From positions 1 to 10,207 of the forward strand of contig CABSFC010000099.1 in NCBI GenBank assembly GCA_902476875.1: 10,207 bases of DNA, given 5' to 3'. A program made the position numbers and the translations under genes. A model generated the notes under the pieces. The model made no database searches. It was not told where the DNA came from and was given only the letters and a program-made list of their open reading frames with translations. Origin of the DNA: an uncultured Oscillibacter sp. GTDB taxonomy: Bacteria; Bacillota; Clostridia; Oscillospirales; Oscillospiraceae. This document shows positions 1 to 5,240 of the stretch, one piece after another. Within the stretch, counting starts at the first letter, position 1; every line of letters begins with the position of its first letter.

Positions 1-823
1 CGCCCTTCTCCTTGCGGAAGCAGGGGGAGTAGGAGGTCAGGGTCTGGGGCAGCTTTTCGGCGGGGAGGATCTGGTCGATGAACCGGCCGATCATGGAGTG
101 CTCGCTGGTGCCGATCAGGTACAGGTCCTCGCCCTCGATCTTGTACATCATGCCGTCCATGTCGGTCTGGCTCATCACGCCCTCCACCACGTTGCCATGG
201 ATCATGAAGGGGGGGATGCAGTAGGTGAAGCCCTTGCCGATCATGAAGTCCCGGCCATAGGCCAGCACGGCCTCATGGAGCCGGGCGATGTCCCCCAGCA
301 GATAGTAGAAGCCGTTGCCGGAGACCCGGCCGGCGGCGTCCATGTCGATGCCGTCAAAGCTCTCCATCAGCTCGGTGTGGTAGGGGATGGGGAAGTCGGG
401 CACCCTGGCCTCGCCGAAGCGCTGGACCTCCACGTTGGCGGAGTCGTCCGGGCCGATGGGCACGGAGTCGTCGATCATCTGGGGGATGACCAGCATCCGC
501 TTGTGGACCTCTTCCTCCAGGGCGGTCTCCTGGGCCTCCAGCTCCGCCAGACGGTCGGCCTGCTCCTTGACCTGCTTCTTCACGGCCTCGGCCTCCGCCA
601 GCTTGCCGGGGTCCTTTTTGGCCTGACCCATCAGCATGCCGATCTGCTTGGAAAGGCTGTTGCGGGCGGCGCGGAGCTGGTCGGCCTCCGCGATGGCGGC
701 GCGGCGCTGGGCGTCCAGCGCAATGACCTCGTCCACCAGGGGGAGCTTGGCGTCCTGGAACTTCTTCTTGATGTTTTCCTTGACAGCGTCGGGATTTTCC
801 CGGATAAAACGGATATCAAGCAT
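1..823 (-). CDS. serS: Serine-tRNA ligase (SerRS), C-terminal part beyond the window edge
   Basis: Cytoplasmic class II aminoacyl-tRNA synthetase that activates serine with ATP and loads it onto tRNA-Ser (and onto tRNA-Sec where present). The visible 274 residues begin MLDIRFIRENPDAVKEN, the usual SerRS opening. Residues about 28-108 form the long antiparallel coiled-coil arm that grips the tRNA variable arm. The catalytic core then starts, with the GTSEHSM segment at 238-244 and class II motif 2 as SPCFRKEKG at 266-274, where the window ends. About 150 residues, including motif 3, are missing only because of the window edge. The ATG at 823 is preceded by AGGAG at a 9-nt spacing. The 76-nt leader is too short for a T-box riboswitch and is partly filled by a parS site. 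I saw no convincing promoter there, so the gene may be read through from the parA promoter or from a site inside the upstream gene. Confidence 0.96.
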   Translation of the reverse strand, partial: MLDIRFIRENPDAVKENIKKKFQDAKLPLVDEVIALDAQRRAAIAEADQLRAARNSLSKQIGMLMGQAKKDPGKLAEAEAVKKQVKEQADRLAELEAQETALEEEVHKRMLVIPQMIDDSVPIGPDDSANVEVQRFGEARVPDFPIPYHTELMESFDGIDMDAAGRVSGNGFYYLLGDIARLHEAVLAYGRDFMIGKGFTYCIPPFMIHGNVVEGVMSQTDMDGMMYKIEGEDLYLIGTSEHSMIGRFIDQILPAEKLPQTLTSYSPCFRKEKG

Positions 824-865
824 CGTGCATTTCTCCTCTTAATTTACAAACTCAAATCGATTGAT

Positions 866-881
866 TGTTTCACGTGAAACA
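866..881. promoter_or_regulatory. parS: parS centromere site 1 (between the coiled-coil gene and serS)
   Basis: A perfect 16-bp palindrome TGTTTCACGTGAAACA, identical to the bacterial chromosomal parS consensus bound by ParB/Spo0J. It lies in the 76-bp gap between the stop of the membrane coiled-coil gene and the serS start, about 43 bp upstream of the serS ATG. ParB loads here as a CTP-dependent clamp and spreads along DNA. Position and identity are read directly; use by the ParB in this window is inferred from the exact match. Confidence 0.96.
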
Positions 882-899
882 TAAAGTCGCGGGCCTCGA

Positions 900-1460
900 T
901 CACCCCTGCTTCACCACCCTGGCCTCCACAGCCTCCTTCAGCTCCTGGTAGCGTTCGGCGGGCGGCGTGACGCCAGTCATGGCGGCGTCAGGGAGATGGG
1001 ATGGATCGCCCTGCTGTTCCATAGTTTCTATCAGCTCCAGACAGGAATCATAGTGCTTGCCGCTGTACAGCTGCTGCAATGCATAGAGGTGTTGCAGCGC
1101 GGAGGTTGTTGCCGCTTGCTCCTTCAGTAAAGCTTTCTGTTCTTCTAGTTCTGCCTGGCCGGCGTCCGCCTTTTCCCGCAGGTTTTCAAGCTCCCGATTG
1201 GCCTCCGCCAGCTCATCCTGGAGCTCGATGATCTTCTCCTGGGTGGCCTGGACCTCCTGCATGGCGGTGACGGAGTTTTGGAGCTGGCCCAGGGCCTCGG
1301 TGTTGCTGCGCTGGTGCATCAGAAAGGACAGGGCCATCAGCAGAAACGCCGCGATGAACAGGATCATGATATAGACGACGACGGGCTTCTTTCCGGTGGG
1401 CTGCTTGTCCGCCTCCTGGGACCGCGGCGTCTCTTCGCTGTTGCGTTTTTCCAGTTTCAT
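900..1460 (-). CDS. Single-pass membrane coiled-coil protein, translationally coupled to parB; function unknown
   Basis: I do not recognise a named family. The 186-residue protein has a charged, lysine-rich N-terminus (1-26), one strong hydrophobic membrane segment (about 27-48, VVVYIMILFIAAFLLMALSF), and a long heptad-rich Glu/Gln/Leu coiled coil (about 56-117). A C-terminal region then contains a TPR-like helical pair (about 121-150, around LYALQQLYSGKHYDSCLELIE) and a short helical tail. The basic N-terminus suggests it stays in the cytoplasm with the coiled coil outside. The ATG overlaps the parB stop as ATGA, with an AAAGGA site 8 nt upstream, so it is very probably co-translated with parB. 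In many clostridia the slot between parB and serS holds a DUF4446 membrane protein; this one shares position and topology, but I cannot see that family's sequence features. Bases around 1010-1160 look less GC-rich than the flanking genes. A role in chromosome anchoring or division is inference only. Confidence 0.85.
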   Translation of the reverse strand: MKLEKRNSEETPRSQEADKQPTGKKPVVVYIMILFIAAFLLMALSFLMHQRSNTEALGQLQNSVTAMQEVQATQEKIIELQDELAEANRELENLREKADAGQAELEEQKALLKEQAATTSALQHLYALQQLYSGKHYDSCLELIETMEQQGDPSHLPDAAMTGVTPPAERYQELKEAVEARVVKQG

Positions 1461-2347
1461 GCGTCCGGTCCTTTCTCTGGGCGGTGCGCCCGCAGCAGGG
1501 CCAGGGCCTCCAGCAGGTCGTTCAGGTCGTCCAATCCGTAGTATTCCAGTTCGACGCGGCCCTTTTTGCGCCCGGTGACGATCTTCACGCCCCGGCCCAG
1601 CTTGGAGGAAAGCTCCTTCTGGGCCTCGGCGGCGTAGTCCACCCGGTTCAGGTCGGCTTTCTTTTCGGGCTTCTTTTCAGCCGCCAGCCGCTTTGCGAGG
1701 GCCTCCGCCTGCCGCACGGAGAGGCCGCCCTGGACGATGGCGTCCGCCGCCCGGACCTGCAGCAGGGGAGAGAGGGGCACCAGGGCCCGGGCGTGTCCGG
1801 CGGACAGCTCCCCGGCCTTGATCCGCTTTTGTACGGCGGTGTTGAGTTCCAGCAGCCGCAGAGCGTTTGCCACCGCGCTGCGGGATTTGCCCACCCGGGA
1901 GGCGGCCTCCTCCTGGGTCATGTGGTACTGCTGGATCAGGGTTTGATAACCGGCCGCCTCCTCAATGGGATTCAGGTCCTCCCGCTGGAGGTTTTCGATC
2001 ATCGCCAGCTCCGCGGCCTTGCGGTCGTCGGCCTCGATGACCAGGGCCGGGACCTCTTTCAGCCCCGCCAGACGGGCGGCCCGCCAGCGGCGCTCGCCGG
2101 CGATGATCTGATAATAGCCGGAGGTCAGCTTTCGAACGGTCAGGGGCTGGATGATGCCGTGCTGGCGGATGGAGTCCGCCAGCTGCGCCAGCGCCGCGTC
2201 GTCAAAGCTTTTGCGGGGCTGGGCGGAATTGCTCTCTACACTGGTAATGGGCAGGGACAGTACGCCGGGGCTGTCGTTATGCAGCACGTCGTCGCCAAGC
2301 AGTGCGCCCAGACCCCGGCCCAGGCCGGAGGGCTTTTTGGATGCCAT
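1457..2347 (-). CDS. parB: Chromosome-partitioning protein ParB (Spo0J), parS-binding CTPase clamp
   Basis: ParB binds parS, closes around DNA as a CTP-dependent clamp, spreads, loads SMC and stimulates the ParA ATPase to segregate origins. This 296-residue protein shows the full domain order. The N-terminal tail has the ParA-stimulating type of sequence GLGRGLGALLG (8-18). The CTP-binding ParB/sulfiredoxin domain carries GERRWRAAR (84-92) and ENLQRED (118-124). A helix-turn-helix lies at about 143-165 (TQEEAASRVGKSRSAVANAL). The C-terminal dimerisation domain is at about 237-285. Length matches the family. The identity as ParB rather than the paralogue Noc is supported by three consensus parS sites nearby and the adjacent parA. 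The ATG at 2347 has AAAGGAG 10 nt upstream and starts 25 nt after the parA stop. The stop overlaps the next gene. Confidence 0.98.
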   Translation of the reverse strand: MASKKPSGLGRGLGALLGDDVLHNDSPGVLSLPITSVESNSAQPRKSFDDAALAQLADSIRQHGIIQPLTVRKLTSGYYQIIAGERRWRAARLAGLKEVPALVIEADDRKAAELAMIENLQREDLNPIEEAAGYQTLIQQYHMTQEEAASRVGKSRSAVANALRLLELNTAVQKRIKAGELSAGHARALVPLSPLLQVRAADAIVQGGLSVRQAEALAKRLAAEKKPEKKADLNRVDYAAEAQKELSSKLGRGVKIVTGRKKGRVELEYYGLDDLNDLLEALALLRAHRPEKGPDA

Positions 2348-2372
2348 GGACAGATGCTCCTTTCAGGAAGAT

Positions 2373-3131
2373 TCATGGGGATTGCTGCTTTAAAAATTCA
2401 GCCGCAAGGGCGGTGTAGGCCTCGGCGCCCCGGGAGGCGCGGTCATAGGCGGTGATGGGCTTTCCGTGGCTGGGGGCCTCGGAGAGCCGGACATTGCGGG
2501 GGATGACGGTGGCGAAGACCTTGCCGGGGAAGTAGTGCTTCACTTCCTCCGCCACCTGGAGGGCCAGGTTGGTCCGCCCGTCGAACATGGTCAGCAGCAC
2601 GCCCTCCAGCTCCAGCCCGGGGTTCAGGGAGCGGCGGACGATGCGCACGGTGTTCATCAGGTCGGAGAGGCCCTCCAGGGCGTAATACTCCCCCTGCACC
2701 GGCACCAGAATGGAGTCGGCCGCGCACAGGGCGTTGAGGGTCAGCAGCTCCAGAGACGGCGGACAGTCGATGAAGATAAAATCGTACCGGTCCCTGACCT
2801 GCTCCAGCGCGTCCCGCAGCAGAAACTCCCGCCGCTCCATGCCGATCAGCTCGATACCGGCTCCGGCCAGCGCCTTGTTGGAGGGCAGCACGTCGCCAAA
2901 GCGGGTATGTACGATGGCGTCGGCGGCCGGCGTGTCCTCGATCAGGGTCTCATAGATCCCCTTGGACACGGTTTTGTCCACCCCCATGCCGGAGGTGGAG
3001 TTGGCCTGCGGATCAAAGTCGCACAGCAGGACCCGCTGCCCGGCCTCGGTCAGGGCGGCGGAGAGGTTTACACAGGTGGTCGTCTTGCCGACGCCGCCCT
3101 TTTGATTGACAATCGCTATGGTTTTTGCCAC
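2373..3131 (-). CDS. parA: Chromosome-partitioning ATPase ParA (Soj)
   Basis: Deviant Walker-A ATPase that dimerises with ATP, binds the nucleoid non-specifically and is released by ParB. In Firmicutes it also modulates DnaA. I place the start at the GTG at 3131, giving 252 residues (B. subtilis Soj is about 253). An open frame continues upstream to 3203, but that extension crosses the promoter. From this start the order is AKTIAIVNQKGGVGKTT, with the signature lysine K11 and Walker lysine K16; the A' motif DFDPQAN at 38-44; Walker B FIFIDCPPS at 118-126 (D122); and RNVRLSEAPSHGKPI at 212-226, the family's conserved C-terminal DNA-binding region. An SD-like AAGTAGGTG precedes the GTG. It is the first gene of the parA-parB-coiled-coil operon and has a clear promoter. 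No N-terminal DNA-binding extension is present, which fits a chromosomal rather than a P1-plasmid-type ParA. Confidence 0.97.
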   Translation of the reverse strand: MAKTIAIVNQKGGVGKTTTCVNLSAALTEAGQRVLLCDFDPQANSTSGMGVDKTVSKGIYETLIEDTPAADAIVHTRFGDVLPSNKALAGAGIELIGMERREFLLRDALEQVRDRYDFIFIDCPPSLELLTLNALCAADSILVPVQGEYYALEGLSDLMNTVRIVRRSLNPGLELEGVLLTMFDGRTNLALQVAEEVKHYFPGKVFATVIPRNVRLSEAPSHGKPITAYDRASRGAEAYTALAAEFLKQQSP

Positions 3132-3136
3132 GAAGG

Positions 3137-3145
3137 CACCTACTT
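3137..3145 (-). promoter_or_regulatory. Ribosome binding site that fixes the GTG start of parA
   Basis: The minus-strand sequence AAGTAGGTG matches the ideal AAGGAGGTG at eight of nine bases and lies 5 nt before the GTG at 3131. It supports this start over the longer open frame that reaches 3203, whose first codons overlap the promoter. Confidence 0.7.
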
Positions 3146-3174
3146 TCCAAATATCCGGGTGAGCATACGAACAT

Positions 3175-3203
3175 ATTATAACAAGGCAACCAGGCGCTTG
3201 CAA
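3175..3203 (-). promoter_or_regulatory. Sigma-A-type promoter of the parA-parB operon
   Basis: On the minus strand TTGCAA (3203-3198) is followed after exactly 17 bp by a perfect TATAAT (3180-3175). The expected transcript start is near 3168, giving a 5' leader of about 37 nt before the GTG of parA. The -35 matches TTGACA at four of six positions. parS site 2 begins 32 bp upstream of the -35, so ParB bound there could affect this promoter (inference). Confidence 0.82.
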
Positions 3204-3234
3204 GGTCTAAAGGCCAAAAATCCGTAAAATTCAG

Positions 3235-3250
3235 TGTTTCACGTGAAACA
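3235..3250. promoter_or_regulatory. parS: parS centromere site 2 (upstream of the parA promoter)
   Basis: A perfect TGTTTCACGTGAAACA palindrome, 32 bp upstream of the parA -35 box and 39 bp centre-to-centre from parS site 3. The exact consensus and the adjacent parAB operon make it a ParB loading site. Autoregulation of parAB from this position is plausible but not shown by sequence alone. Confidence 0.96.
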
Positions 3251-3254
3251 GCGT

Positions 3255-3296
3255 TTTAAACAGAAAACCGGGATGTTTCACGTGAAACATCCCGGT
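3255..3296 (-). terminator. Intrinsic terminator after the glucan hydrolase, with parS site 3 as its hairpin
   Basis: Read on the minus strand, a perfect 30-bp inverted repeat (3296-3267) starts 6 nt after the stop codon of the GH13 gene. As RNA it would fold into a 13-bp stem with an ACGT loop; the outer arm is ACCGGGA paired with TCCCGGT. The next bases are TTTCTGTTTAAAA, a T-rich run typical of Rho-independent termination. The plus strand has no T-run after the palindrome, so termination would act only on leftward transcripts. It would insulate parAB from the upstream mre/GH13 block. Confidence 0.8.
3274..3289. promoter_or_regulatory. parS: parS centromere site 3 (inside the terminator palindrome)
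   Basis: A perfect TGTTTCACGTGAAACA forming the middle of a longer perfect palindrome, with ACCGGGA on one side and TCCCGGT on the other. Together with site 2 it makes a closely spaced pair upstream of parA. Confidence 0.95.
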
Positions 3297-3302
3297 AGCC
3301 GG

Positions 3303-5171
3303 TCAGGTCAGAAGCAGCCCGCCATAGGGGGGGAGCGCCAGAGAGAGCACGCCGTTCTCCGCGGGCCAGACCTCGCCGGTCAGGCGGTCCAGGGCGTGGG
3401 AGGCGGGCCAGGGAAGCGTCAGCGTCCGAGGCTGGGCGGAGGCGTTCACCACGGTGACGGTCCGCTCCTCCGGCAGCTCCCTGGCAAAGGCCAGCAGGGG
3501 ACCGGAGGTGAACAGCCAGCGGATGGCGCCCCGCTGGAGCGAGGGCCGCTGGCGGCGGAGACCGCCGAGATGGGCAAAGCGGGCCTTCAGCGCCTTATCC
3601 TCCCGGCCCCAGGGATAAGTCCCCCGGTTGAAGGGGTCCTCCCAGCCCTCCATGCCCGCCTCGTCGCCGTAGTAGACGGTGGGGGCGCCGGGGAAGGTGA
3701 ACAGCACCAGCGCCGCCAGCCGGACCAGGGCCAGGCCACGCTTCCGCTGGCTGGGGGAGAGGCGGTAGGCCGCCCGCTCCTCCCTGGTCCCGGGAACGCG
3801 CTCCGCCCCCAGCACCGTCAGGATGCGGGCGGTGTCGTGGGTGCCCAGGAAGTTCATGGAGGAGTAGAAAGCGGCGGGGGGATAGTTCTCCCGCAGGGTC
3901 TCCATCGCCTCCCGGAAGCCGTCGGCGTCGCCGCCCTTGAGATAGTCCAGCAGGGCGTTGCGAAAGGGGTAGTTCATGACGCCGTGGAGCTCGCCGCCCA
4001 GCAGATACTTCCGGCGCTGGGAGTAGGCGATCTTCGTGCTGGCGTCCTCCCAGACCTCGCCCAGCAGAAAGGCGTCGGAGCCGGTCTCCTCCACCGCGGC
4101 GCGGAGCTTTTCGATGAACCAGTCCGGCAGCTCGTCGGCCACGTCCAGCCGCCAGCCGGAGGCGCCCGCCCGCAGCCAGCGGCGGACGACGGAGGTTTCG
4201 CTTTCAATGATGTAATCCACATAGCTGGGGCAGTCCTCACGGACCGCGGGCAGCGTCCTGATGCCCCACCAGGAATCGTAGTCCTCCGGCCAGGGGTGGA
4301 AGGAGAACCAGTCAAAATAGGGGCTGTCCTTGCTCTGGGCCGCGCCCAGCGTGGGATAGAAGCCGTCGGCGTTGAAGTACAGGCTCTGGGAGCCGGTGTG
4401 ATTGAACACGCCGTCCAGCATCACCCGGATGCCCCGGGCCCCGGCCTGGGCGCACAGCTCCCGGAAATCCTCCTCGCTGCCCAGCATGGGGTCGATTCTG
4501 GTGTAATCCGCCGTGTTGTAGCGGTGGTTGGAGGCGGATTCAAAGATGGGGCAGAGGTAGAGCGCCGTCACGCCCAGCTCGGCCAGCGTGTCCAGCTTAG
4601 AGGTAATACCTTTTAGAGAGCCGCCGAAAAAGTCCCGGTTCCGGATCTCGCCGTCCGGGTCCGGCCGCCACTCCGGGCCCTCCGTCCAATCCCGGTGGAC
4701 CCAGCGGTTGCCGATCATGCCCGCCGGGTCCGGCGTTTCCAGACGGCAGAACCTGTCTGGGAAAATTTGGTAAACCACGCCGGAGCCGAACCACGCGGGC
4801 GTGTGGCTCTCCCGGTAGGTGGTCAGCTGCCAGGGGGCGGTCCCGCCGTCGCTGCGGTAGCCGGTCCTGTCCAGGTCGCAGCCGGTGCCGTCGTCCCGCC
4901 AGAGGCGGAAGTGGTACCAGCTCAGCTCCGGCCGCTCCGGCGCGGCGACGGCGGCGGAAAAGCAGACGCGGTCGCCCTCCAGGCCGGTCAGGGTCAATTC
5001 CACCTCCTGGCCGGCGGCCGCGAATTCGTGGCGCAGGACCAGGGAGCAGTGGGAAAAACCCTCGCGGGCCAGAGGGCGGCAGCGGAAGAGGATCTCCTGC
5101 CCGCAGACCACGGCCCCGAAGGGGGTCTTGCAGGCTTCGCAGCGGGGGTCGAAAACGAATGGTTCGCTCAT
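3303..5171 (-). CDS. Intracellular GH13 alpha-glucan hydrolase (neopullulanase / cyclomaltodextrinase / maltogenic amylase type)
   Basis: A 622-residue alpha-amylase-superfamily enzyme expected to cleave alpha-1,4 (and perhaps alpha-1,6) bonds in maltodextrins, cyclodextrins or pullulan. Residues about 1-115 form an N-terminal beta-sandwich (CBM34-like, around LSWYHFRLWRDD). The (beta/alpha)8 barrel begins at VVYQIFPDRF (132-141). Conserved regions are I DGVFNH (253-258), II GWRLDVADE (339-347, nucleophile D343), III LLGEVWED (369-376, acid/base E372) and IV NFLGTHD (440-446, H445, D446), so the catalytic triad is intact. GAPTVYYGDE (495-504) follows, then a C-terminal beta domain from about 545. 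There is no signal peptide, so it should act in the cytosol on imported or stored glucan. AAGGAG lies 8 nt before the ATG. It starts 69 nt after mrdA and ends 6 nt before the terminator hairpin, so it probably shares the mre transcript. Exact substrate preference cannot be read from sequence. Confidence 0.93.
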   Translation of the reverse strand: MSEPFVFDPRCEACKTPFGAVVCGQEILFRCRPLAREGFSHCSLVLRHEFAAAGQEVELTLTGLEGDRVCFSAAVAAPERPELSWYHFRLWRDDGTGCDLDRTGYRSDGGTAPWQLTTYRESHTPAWFGSGVVYQIFPDRFCRLETPDPAGMIGNRWVHRDWTEGPEWRPDPDGEIRNRDFFGGSLKGITSKLDTLAELGVTALYLCPIFESASNHRYNTADYTRIDPMLGSEEDFRELCAQAGARGIRVMLDGVFNHTGSQSLYFNADGFYPTLGAAQSKDSPYFDWFSFHPWPEDYDSWWGIRTLPAVREDCPSYVDYIIESETSVVRRWLRAGASGWRLDVADELPDWFIEKLRAAVEETGSDAFLLGEVWEDASTKIAYSQRRKYLLGGELHGVMNYPFRNALLDYLKGGDADGFREAMETLRENYPPAAFYSSMNFLGTHDTARILTVLGAERVPGTREERAAYRLSPSQRKRGLALVRLAALVLFTFPGAPTVYYGDEAGMEGWEDPFNRGTYPWGREDKALKARFAHLGGLRRQRPSLQRGAIRWLFTSGPLLAFARELPEERTVTVVNASAQPRTLTLPWPASHALDRLTGEVWPAENGVLSLALPPYGGLLLT

Positions 5172-5240
5172 ACGTGAGGCTCCTTATTGTGGAAGTAATG
5201 GGGGGATCCGCCGTCCGGGGAGGAAAGCGAAGGCCGGGGC

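Noticed and set aside
98..877. Plus-strand open frame across serS
   Set aside because: Antisense to serS, which has a clear SerRS coiled coil and motif 2; no ribosome site or recognisable domain.
824..899. Promoter or T-box leader for serS in the gap
   Set aside because: TAAATT could be a weak -10, but no -35 fits at 16-18 bp and the transcript start would fall on the ribosome site. The gap is far too short for a T-box.
3132..3203. Longer ParA start adding 24 residues
   Set aside because: It would include the TATAAT of the promoter in the coding region. The GTG at 3131 has a good ribosome site and gives the usual Soj length.
3234..4616. Long plus-strand open frame starting VFHVKQ and repeating MFHVKH
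   Set aside because: The opening residues are simply the parS palindromes translated (TGTTTCACGTGAAACA read as FHVK), and the rest is antisense to the well-supported GH13 gene. High GC content leaves few stop codons on the opposite strand.
5172..5240. Terminator between mrdA and the GH13 gene
   Set aside because: GC-rich, but no stem-loop followed by a T-run was found; only the GH13 ribosome site AAGGAG is supported.
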